Shown: positions 37,090 through 47,400 of the stretch, in pieces
How positions within the stretch are numbered: the first letter of the stretch is position 1
Layout: every line of letters starts with the position of its first letter
From: Sanderia malayensis
Lineage: Eukaryota; Cnidaria; Scyphozoa; Semaeostomeae; Pelagiidae
DNA length: 64,000 nt
Assembly: GCA_013076295.1 (NCBI GenBank)
Contig: RQOL01000855.1
Coordinates: 2,914,001 to 2,978,000 of the forward strand
Direction: 5' to 3'
Made by a program: the position numbers and the translations under genes
The notes under the pieces: generated by a model
The model's input: the letters and a program-made list of their open reading frames with translations, nothing else
What the model was told of the DNA's origin: nothing
Database searches by the model: none

Positions 37090-37970
37090 GCTTACTACTT
37101 GGAATTTTACGATGAAAATTCATTCGCATCTGTAGCACATAGAATACATCCTTGTCTAAAAGTTTCAACTCTCTAGCCGTTACCGTTTTCCAGGGAAAAC
37201 TTTGTTTGTCCGAAAGTCGTGAGTATGTGACTCTGAGGTGCGTGACCAAAATGACCCCCGGAAATCGAAATTACTTGGAATTTCGCGATAAAAATTCATT
37301 CGCATCTGCAGCACAAAGAGTGCATCCTTGTCTGAAAATTTCATTTCTCTAGCTGTTACCGTTTTCCAGGGAAAACTTTGTTTGTCCGAAAGTCGTGAGT
37401 ATGTGACTCTGAGGTGCGTGACCAAAATGACCCCCGGAAATCGAAATTACCTGGAATTTCGCGATAAAAATTCATTCGCATCTGCAGAACAAAGAGTGCA
37501 TCCTTGTCTCAAAATTTCATTTCTCTAGCTGTTACCGTTTTCCAGGGAAAACTTTGTTTGTCCGAAAGTCGTGAGTATGTGACTCTGAGGTGGGTGACCA
37601 AAATGACCCCCGGAAATCGAAATTACTTAGAATTTTACAATGAAAATTCATTGCATCTGTAGCACATAGAATACATCCTTGTCTGAAAATTTCATTTCTC
37701 TAGCTTTTACCGTTTTCCAGGGAAAACTTTGTCCGAAAGTCAGGAGTATGTGACTCTGAGGTGCGTGACCAAAATGACCCCCGGAAATCGAAATTACTTG
37801 GAATTTTGCGATGAAAATTCATTCGCATCTGCAGCACAAAGAGTGCATCCTTGTCTAAAAATTTCATTCCTCTAGCTTATACCGTTTTCCAGGGAAAACT
37901 TTGTTTATCCGAAAGTTGTGAGTATGCGACTCTGGGATGCGTGACCAAAATGACCCCCGGAAATCATTCA
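37090..37970. repeat. 176-bp tandem repeat, 5 direct copies
   Basis: CCGTTTTCCAGGGAAAACTT recurs with a spacing of about 176 bases at roughly 37,184, 37,360, 37,535, 37,705 and 37,881; one unit is slightly shortened. Each unit also carries GTGACCAAAATGACCCCCGG. Two further units in reverse orientation are at about 38,780-39,080. The open frames inside are the same translation repeated and look fortuitous. Confidence 0.85.
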
Positions 37971-38166
37971 CCTAAAGAGCTGCGAACCTAGCGTATGTTA
38001 ATTACAAATGATATCGTTGGTTCAGGCTACAATAGTTCAGTGTTCATCACAATAGTTGAATTGAGAGGCATATTGTAAAAATTTTTGACCTTCCAGTACA
38101 GACACTCAATATGACATTTGAGGCAGTTTCTGCATCTTCAATGCATGTCTAGTTTATGCCGGTGTA

Positions 38167-38576
38167 CACGCTTTTTTTTATAAGGAACCGTTTATAAGGA
38201 ACCAACATGTAGAAGGTCGAAAAACTTAAGGAACCTTTACTACTAAAGGCGAAATCACTAAGGAATTTTTTAATTTTGAATATATTTATATTTCCGCACA
38301 ATTTACAATTAGGAAGCCGGTTCCAATGATTTTCAGTACTTTTACATTATATGAAGCTTCTTCATGTTTTAACCTGCTATCTTTTCACAAGTGTATAGCA
38401 AAACGTTGAATTTGAATGCTTTTCTTGCGTCTGTACTAATTATCTCCACTAAATGTGAACTTAAAATTAAGGAACTATTAAGGAACTTTTAGAACTGCAA
38501 AGTGGTCAAAAGAGGTCTCAAAATAAGGAATTTAAAGAACTAGGCCCGAGCTAGGTTCCTTATAAAAAAAAGCGTG
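38167..38576. mobile_element. Tc1/mariner-type MITE, 410 bp, TA target duplication
   Basis: Ends are CACGCTTTTTTTTATAAGG and CCTTATAAAAAAAAGCGTG, flanked by TA at 38,165-38,166 and 38,577-38,578. Several internal AAGGAACC motifs are present. It is the innermost layer of a three-level nest. Confidence 0.75.
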
Positions 38577-39306
38577 TAGTAGTTCTTGACTCAACTCAAT
38601 TAAAACCACGAAAAAAATTCCCCTGGAAAACAAAAGTACACTTTTTTTATTTACATGAAACCTAGCTAAAGTTGTTGCTATCTTCCGTATTCCAAATCAG
38701 TTATTATCCGTATTTCCGTATTTCATAGAAGTTGTTATCTTCCGTATTTCAAACAAGAATAAAAAGTTGTTAAGTTTCACATACTCCTGACTTTCGGACA
38801 AACAAAGTTTTCCCTGGAAAACGGTAAAAGGTAGAGAAATGAAATTTTGAGACAAGGATGCACTCTTTGTTCTGCAGATGCGAATGAATTTTTATCGCGA
38901 AATTCCAAGTAATTTCGATTTCCGGGGGTCATTTTGGTCACGCACCTCAGAGTCACATACTCACGACTTTCGGACAAACAAAGTTTTCCCTGGAAAACGG
39001 TAACAGCTAGAGAGTTGAAACTTTTAGACAAGGATGTATTCTATGTGCTACAGATGCGAATGAATTTTTATCGTAAAATTCCAAGTAGTAAGCCCACAAT
39101 AACAATCACAAATAACATCACTTCGAATCCACGGCCAAATAGTAGTTTCCTTAGGCCCAATCCACGGCTGAATCCCCGGCCAAAAAGTAGTTCATTTAAC
39201 CAAAATCAACTTTTTGCCCCCTTCTAAGATGGCCGCCAAATTTTTATCGGCGTCACTCGTTCGACGCGAGTCAGGTATCTAGCGCCTTCGGCGCTTTATA
39301 TCATTG

Positions 39307-40543
39307 AAGGATAAGGAATCATGATCAGTACGAGGTCCGATGTTCGTGTTGCATTTTGGTCCAAGAATTCCGATCCTCGCGGACCAAGGAATTGACTTGG
39401 AATACCAAATTTATTTCAATTTAATAGAATTACCATGGGTGTTTTTATAGATTGAACTATCGTTTATATTTCTATTACTTTTAGGAATTAACCTGGATAT
39501 GGTGTTGTCATCTCTGTTAATTTGGTTGCAGACAACAAAGTTTGTGGCATCAAGAACCAGTTGCTCTGTTCTTTTAACGCATGCGCTCTCATAAGTTCCC
39601 ACGTCTAATATACAACCAAGTCATGCAGAAGAAGGATGGTATGAAAACTACATCTTTGGTGATCAATGCCTGTATCATATGCCACTGGGATATTTCGGCA
39701 CTTTCGTTCGGAGATCCGATATTTCCATCGGCGAAATGAGAAAAGAGGTTGAGCTATGGTGGCTGCTCGGTACATGGCATTGGTTCCCCCGGGGAAGATG
39801 GGGTTTCGCCGTTTTTTGGCGAAATTTTATTGGAACCGGTTGATTTCAAAATCTATTCCAATAGAATTTCAACTTAATTATTTTCTTTATTGACTAATTG
39901 TAATATTTGTTGTTGTAGGCAAACAACAAAAACATCTGAAAAAAGTCTCGACCTTTGGCAATTAAGCTCAAAGGTTTTGACAACTCGCACAGAAGTTTAT
40001 GTGCCCTCAACAAACCTGCACAAAAACTGTAAGCTGATTAATGCTGTTAGTTTCTTAGCCGAGTGATGGATGCCGATTTGACCTGCAGTCATGCTATTTC
40101 GTGATGCATGTGGGGGTTTTGAGAGTAAGCATGCGCAAATATGGATTTGATTTCTTCGTGAACAACTCGTTTTGAAGCATTTCCGGTTCTTTTGTCTCCA
40201 TGTCCAAATATGGTCCTCTTAGGCTAAACATGTGGTGCCCAGTCTACGCAGAGATGCAGGCACGAGTATAAAAAGACTTGCACATGGAATTTGGGTTTTG
40301 GTCTTCAATTTTCATTTGGTAAGAGGTGAACAGCAAAGATGGGAATGAACGAAGGAGAAGCACAGCAAATCCATACAAAACACCAATCATTCTGTCATGA
40401 AACCAACATGTCTGCACGAAAGAACGTTAAACAGTGAGGTGTTTCAGCCTTTCGTTGACCAAAAGGAAGCAAGTAAGCCCATGTTGTTGATATAAATTGT
40501 TTTCTTTCCATGTATTAGCTTTTAAATATGAAACAGAAAAAGT
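39307..40543. other. Intergenic region with a candidate promoter for the 40.5-kb gene
   Basis: No transposon or coding region is recognised before 40,250. TATAAAA at 40,267-40,273 is followed at the usual distance by a strong donor (CATTTGGTAAGAG, exon edge near 40,319) and a second donor (GAAGCAAGTAAGC near 40,470). A promoter and one or more 5' UTR exons of the gene starting at 40,544 are likely here. Confidence 0.4.
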
Positions 40544-41174
40544 ATGACCGAAGCAGCAAAGATGGCCGAATCGAAGGCTCATCGAAGTATCAGGTATCCA
40601 GGTATATTAAAAAGATATCCAGGGTTCGTTTTATATCGAAGTATCTTTTTAATGCGAATAGTTTATAGTGTCGTATTTATTTATTTATTTATGCTTTCCA
40701 TCTCATTATTACATTGATCTATTTCAATTTTTAGCTGTCACACATGGAGGAATGTTGAAGCATCGCTGTAAATTTTCAGGTAATGTCGATTAATTTTGAT
40801 TTATGTCTCTCTTCACTCCCATCTGAACTATGCAGTACATCCATAACACACATTTGCAACAAGATTGTCAGAATTTTGTTATTTGAAACACCCAATTTTT
40901 ATATGAAGAAATGGACGGTAATTTTCATTGAATTCTATTACCATATATTAGCAAGCCTTTTTACTACTAAAAAGTTTCTTACTTTGTATTGATTCATTCT
41001 AGCTTTAAAAGTCTTATCTTATTTCTAGAAATCAAATCTGAAGATGCTCAATTTGTATATGAAGAAAGAAGATCTTGTGATGAAAAACGCCGTGACTGGA
41101 GAAAAACGAAGAAAAAGAACAAAAATCACGTTAACTTATCACAAGGATTGATATCTGAATTTAAATATGATTGA
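40544..41174 (+). CDS. Predicted small basic protein, 3 coding exons, unrecognised
   Basis: Predicted coding exons are 40544-40601, 40735-40779 and 41029-41174. The acceptors are good (ATGAAACAG, CAATTTTTAG, TTATTTCTAG). The donors are GTATAT, a weaker choice forced by frame, and GTAATG. The joined frame is open for 82 residues and ends at TGA, followed by AATAAA at 41,192-41,197. The product starts MTEAAKMAESKAH and has a charged C-terminal half with YEERRSCDEKRRDW and a Lys-rich run KTKKKNKNH, perhaps a nuclear or RNA-binding peptide. I do not recognise the family. An alternative donor eight bases earlier would break the frame. Confidence 0.45.
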
Positions 41175-41405
41175 CAATTATATCTATGAAAAATAAATGT
41201 GTACAAGTTATTATATCATTATTGTCTGACTTTCTGAAAAGCACACTTCACCGTCGTACGCCACTTCCCCCCACCTTTTGAAACTTATCTTTTTGAAGAT
41301 ATAACAACAATATTAAAATGCCGGATGAACTACAGCAAACGATGAATAAATGCTTGTAAATGGCTTTATATTGGATCGCCTCCTCTACTTGCATATCAGC
41401 GAGTT

Positions 41406-44400
41406 CTACGTTAGCTTAATCTTCGCCAGTGCTTGTGCCCTACGATTGGTGTTCTGAAATAGAGCCTTGATCAGACATTTCACCTCCCATGCATCGAAAC
41501 ATTGCGCCAGTGGACCCTTGGGAAAAAAATAACAACAATACATACACAGATACACTAACAAGGCACACCAGTTAAATGAGAAATCACTGTAACAATTACA
41601 ACATACCTTTCCGTCTGCCCATCTATCCACAATTCCCTGCAATGATGAGTCCATCATACTCACAATCTCGTTAAACTTCTGCCATGAATGCAGGTGCACT
41701 ATGAAGCCCTGAAATTCAAAACCATACACAACATCAACTAATGTAAAAAAACATCCACACCAATCTATGCTGACTACAGTAAGTACCCGCAAATAAGAAA
41801 CAGGTCTCATTTTCTTCAGCAAGGGTTAACTTTATAAGAAACAATTAGGGTGTAAAATTAAAATGTTTCTTGTCATGTTGTGTTCGTAAATGCAACCAAG
41901 TATTCCCATAACACTGTTATGTAATGTAGAAAAGTAAATACCTACTCAATTCAAAAAGTAGTTTCTCAATCGCGGATACTTACTCTGCCTACACATGAAT
42001 CACTACCAATAAAGGCATTCACTAAACTGCAAGATAATATCTATTGCCTTAACAAACAGCAAATCCACCTTAGACTTCTCATTAACAATAGAAGAGCATA
42101 AAGTAAGACAATACATAGAGAGAACAATAACTTGCCATGTCTTGAGGTGTATTTTCATCATTTGATTTTAGGTTGAAAATCTCCCCAGCTCTGTTTATGA
42201 GTATCTTCAGAACCCAATGGAACTGAGTGGCTTCCTCGGCAGAAATATCCTGAATTACAGAAAGCATTTATGATTACCAGTAACACATGCCATATATCCT
42301 AGTAATCACTTGCAAGGTAATCGAGCCAAGTACCAAGTTGTGTAGTAAATGTATTGCAAGTACAGTCAACTCTGTCTAATTCGAACACCCTGGGGAAGCA
42401 TGAAACTGTTCGAATTATAAAGGTTTGTTTTGCAAGAGTTAGTTAATAAGTGATCGTTGAAGGGACAGAGAATTTCGTTCGAACTATGCAGATTTGACTG
42501 TAGCAGAAAGTTTACACCAAGAATTTTATTAATAACTGCACACTATAGCCTTCATAGCCCAATATTAAATGAAAACCTAGCTAGAATTTCATGCTTGCAA
42601 GTAAGGGGGCTTATTCAAGGATGTATGGTAAGTCAAATAGAGTTATTATTTAAGGATTTATGGTAAGTCAATATGCCACGTCTAATGTCTCAAGGCTGTT
42701 GAGCATGAAATAAATTCTCCACACAATTAGTATGCTTTTCACTGTCATCAAGAATTATCAACTCAAATGAGGCATTTATACAATACAAGTTGCATAGTAA
42801 GCATTGAAAATCGGGTCTCGAGTTACCTCTAGCTTGATTATCATTGCTGCAATGTCGTCTAAAACAGTGTTGAAAAGAGAACCGAGCGATTTGTCATATA
42901 TGTTTTTCGGTAAAACACCTCTCCACACTCTGCTTAATTTCACCAACAGATCAAGTATCTGAAAAGAAATCAACCAAGTTCAACTGTTGTTGCTAAGTTG
43001 TTCGCAATTAAATTGGATTGCTGAACGTTCAGTTAGTGTCTGAAAAGGTAAATGTTCATAGTAAATGTGCAGTTGGTTAATTCAGTATCCACGTGGAAGC
43101 TTGGAATTATACGTGTCTACTGAATACTACCTCACCAAAGAGCTATCCAACATGGAGTAGTGGATGTAATTAGAAACAAATATCACTGCATAAAGCATAA
43201 GCGTAGGTGCCAAAAATGTGCAGATATTTTGCACTTAATACCTGTTCGAATGCCTTTTGTGCTGCAAATACGTTCTCTTCGTTGTCAAATTCTGTAAAAT
43301 CGTTGCAATATTGAAGTATCTCTTGCAACTGCAATTTCTGCTTTCTCTACAAATAGAATTTACAAACTTGAAATGAAGATGTAATAGCAAGGATAGCAGT
43401 ACACAGGGGAATGGTAGTAATAAGAACTCTAAAAATAGATCGAAACTAGTGATGTGGTGAGTATGATCAGCGTCATACTGTGAGAATTAAAATTAAGTCT
43501 GAAAAAACCTTAACCTAAGTGTTTACAGAACTCAAACGTGGATCTTAAAAGTGTTTAAACATGTGCTTTTGCAGAGCTCAAGCGTAGACCTCAAAAGAGT
43601 TCAAGCATGAGCCTTTAAAAAGCTCAAGCATAGGTCTTAAATAGCTTAATACGCTCCTCAATGCTTACTAGCTGTTCGAGAAAACACTTCTCCCCGCTTT
43701 TTCTCAGCACTGGAACGAGATCAACAAACGTGACGATGCCTTGAGTGAGAGGCAGCGAATGCTTGAACTGATGCCCAAGTGTCAAGCAATGATGAGCCAA
43801 ATACATGCTGTTGTTGTAATGAAGAGCAGCCATTTGTGGTAGCCCAAGGTTGTCCTTGTGATACGTCGGTACAACGTCACAGAATAACTCAAACATGTTT
43901 CTCGCACTATAGAACAGCTGAATTGCCCTAAAATCAAAATCAAAATGTGTCAATTGCCAAACACTTCTGATTAATATAAAGGATTGCTAATTGAGTGTCT
44001 GCAAACTTCGTAAAGATGCCAATTAAATCACAACTCTAACTAATAAAGCTACCACTTAAATCACCTCTCAGACCGATGGCTTAAGCATGTGATAAAGCAC
44101 GCAGAATAAAAAGACGCAGTTCCTAAACAAAATCAAATGCCTGAAAAGTATACTTATCAGCAGGCCATGCTATGCTAGGCTTGACAGTGCTTTGAATTTT
44201 GCATTAACTTACACTTCTGGTGTCGACGAGGCAGCCTCCAGTAGTGTCTCATAAGCCAGGTTCATCAATTTTTGTGTGCTCTCACTGATTCGACATTCGG
44301 GGAACAGAAACATCTTCGTACTCAAAAAACTGCCTGGGATTTGCTTCAATCCAGAGAGCTGTACAAAGATAACATACTGATAAGTGCTATGAATGCAATT

Positions 44401-47400
44401 ACATCTATATCTACCGATTACTGTCTTCCTTCCAAAAAGAAGATTCTGACAGGTTACAGCCAGAATGGATAGTAAACAGATACTAACTGAAATTTAGAAG
44501 TTTGATTTGGGTAAATCAGTCCAGTACATTAGTGGAAGTACCCATAAACTTCAAAAGGTGCATAATTAGTTGGAGCATATTAATAATAGATTAAACTACA
44601 GCATAGCGCACAGAACAGTATGAAATGTGTATTACAGCACCTTTACAGCCATTCACCCAGAAGCCCAAGCAGTATTTAGCTATACTTAGAAAGAATTTCA
44701 GGAAGAAAGAAATTGCGAAACTCAATAAATATTTACCATCAATTTCGTTTCTTTACTAAAGTTCTTATCGTCTTGTAACTCTATGATAAGCCGAGCCCTG
44801 TCGTTATCTGGTTCCACCTTAACCATGCCATGAATCACTGACGTCATTAGGTCACGTGCCTCAACCAAGAGGTCTTGACACTGGAACAAAAAGAGGTACA
44901 GATGATGAAAAAGTGACTCTGACATCCAAGACAAATTATGATCACAGCATCTGCCATTGCTTACTTTCTTGTTTGCGAAATGCACATTAATATCCTTCGC
45001 GTACGTCGAAAGGGTATTCGCATCGGCGTCAAGAAACCCTGCATAAGCACAAGAAAAATACGATAATTAAACGTCGAAACTCAGCACGTAATTCAATTTG
45101 CACACATAATCTTCAAGAGCTTGGTTATAAAAGTTGCAAGCATTTAAAAAAGTAAAGCAATGTACCAAGTTTGTGCAATTCTTCTTCGAAATCGTATGTA
45201 ATCTTGATTATCATGTCATATTTCTTGAGCTAAATAGAAAGAAACATAGATTGAAAATTGTTGTTATTGACAAAATTCCACGTGTGAGAGATCTGAGCAG
45301 AGAGAGGTTATAGTTTAAGTTGATAACCGATTTTGATACGCTTAGAAAGGCCTTTACCTGGCTGTGGTTAGTGGGGACAGAGCTGGATAAACATTCATTG
45401 ATGATCAATTCAGATAGCTCTGGCCAAATCAGCGATTCTAGAATAGAACAGTCTTTGATCGGTACAGAACTTCGAAATTGCTTTGAAAATCGGAAACATA
45501 GCGAAACACAATTGTTCGTTAGGTTTTCATTTTCGTTCTCTTTCTGACGTACTACTCTGATGAGTGTCAGACGAAAAGCTTTAGTATTTATTATGTTTCG
45601 CTATGTTTCCGATTTTCAAAGCAATTTTGAGATTCTAGAATAAGAGAATTATATGGTGTTGTCATAGAGAAGATGAGAAAAGAAGAAAATGAAAGAAGAT
45701 GATGGGAAATAAAAAAAGATGATGGGAGATGAAAGAAGATGATGGGAGATGAAAGAAGATGATGGGAGATGAAAGAAAATGATGGGAGATAAAAGAAATG
45801 ATGGGAGATGAAAGAAGATGATGGAAGATGAAAGAAGGTGATGGGAGATAAAAGAAATGATGGGAGATGAAAGAAGATGATGGGAGATGAAAGACCATGA
45901 TGGGAGAAGAAAGAAGATGATGGAAGATGAAAGAAAAAGATGGGAGATGAAAGATGAAAGAAGATGATGGGAGATGAAAGAAGATGATGGGAGATGAAAG
46001 AAGATGATGGAAGATGAAAGAAAAAGATGGGAGATGAAAGATGAAAGAAGATGATGGGAGATGAAAGAAGATGATGGGAGATGAAAGAAGATGATGGAAG
46101 ATGAAAGAAGATGATGGGAGATGAAAGAAGATGATGGGAGATAAAATAAGATGGTGGAAGGAAAGGATTGGGGGAAAGAAGAGGAAGACAAAGGCAAGAA
46201 ATACTCACGCAATTTAGCACAAGGCCCATTCCGTAAAACATTGTCTGCTTTGCTATCATCTTCAGCCGTCTCTTTCGATTTGTCACCAGGCGTGCTTGGG
46301 AATACATGGCATGCCACAAAGCGTATTACATCAGCTACTTTTTGGTAGACAGTGCCTAATAAGAAAATTGCAAAGTCAACATTAATCAACATCTTCTAGT
46401 AAGGTGATTTAGATAGTACAAATAACTCAACAGGGTAGTTCTATTAATAAACAATTATAGATTAACCATGCAAAATAAACAATCATTTATTGATTATATA
46501 CAATAAACAATAAAGTTTGTGTGTATTAATTGAATGAATTGTATATAAAGAAAGACCTGCTAATAGTTTTCGGGAGAATTACAGGAAAAAATGTTTTGTT
46601 TTGTTTTGTTTTTTGGCTGAAATAGCTGTAGGTTTTATAATAGGCGACCACCATTTTTGCTTCCTCCACTTAAGCCCGCCCTCAAGGAAGGGAACGTAGC
46701 GAGCGCTCCCGGTTAGTATATAAAAAAAGAATTAAATTATAACTACCAGGGTCAGGCCTCCTTGACTTGGCCTTTTTATCTTCCTTTGCAAATCTTAGAT
46801 GGAATACCTGCAATGAAAAGGAAGACATAGTTTACGCTGACACTGATGAGAACAAAATTTCAGTGATAGTATAATTGTTGATAAATTACCTTATCTCTTT
46901 CAATCACTGGCTTTATTCTACGATAGAAGCAAATTAGGTGGAGTAAAAAAAAGTGGAGTAAAAAAACGTATAAAGTGAAAAAAAAGTTATTCAAGTTAGA
47001 TAACGGCTGTAGATGCAGGAAACGTTGACAACCATCATTGAGAACACAGATGCATACCCAGGAAAAATGACCAGTGGCTTTAGTAGAAAATTCATCATCT
47101 TCTTTGCTGGAAAAAGCAAACAAATAAACTCGATAATAAGGCTATTTATCAGACCCAATAATGTTGATACAACATCCATTGCATAGTACCATGAACATAC
47201 AACAGTTATGCTCAAAAAACTAACGATAACGGGTATAAGCCTGAAACATTGTTAAAATTTATTCAATATTCAATGGTACTTTTTTCTTACATTTGAACAC
47301 TTTTATTTAACAGTTATGCTCCAATAGGCAACAACGATAGTTAAAGAGAGAATAAAGCAATAATCTGCAGAACGAGAGATTGTAGCTTCATACCAGATTT

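Larger units (their letters stand above)
36988..39195. mobile_element. Inverted-repeat insert inside copy 2
   Basis: ATGAACTACTTTTTGGCCGG at the left and CCGGCCAAAAAGTAGTTCAT at the right are inverted. The pairing continues inward for over 200 bases through GGATTCAGCCGTGGATTGGG and the first 176-bp repeat. Between the arms are five direct copies of the repeat, a separate MITE (38,167-38,576) and two inverted copies. Its superfamily is not clear; no clean target duplication is recognised. Confidence 0.65.
36330..39306. mobile_element. Same transposon family, copy 2 (2,977 bp), with internal insertion
   Basis: It has the same termini as copy 1, with AAGGATAA duplicated exactly at 36,322-36,329 and 39,307-39,314. 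Copy 2 is inverted relative to copy 1. Its left 650 bases match the right part of copy 1 in reverse, and its right end matches copy 1's left end. The copy 1 interval of about 35,290-35,628 is missing and is replaced by a separate 2.2-kb inverted-repeat segment (36,988-39,195). Only 71 bp separate the two copies. Confidence 0.9.

Noticed and set aside
37090..37970. Regularly spaced repeats resembling a CRISPR array
   Set aside because: The 176-bp units are similar along their whole length with no short-repeat/unique-spacer structure, and the host is an animal.
40050..40150. Possible C/D-box snoRNA (TGATGCA-like box)
   Set aside because: No proper pair of C and D boxes with closing stem could be found.
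45591..46392. Two long minus-strand open frames (over 240 codons)
   Set aside because: Most of each frame is translation of the 20-bp minisatellite ([10 protein letters not shown] repeats); only the 46,209-46,355 part is real, as ZW10 exon 11.
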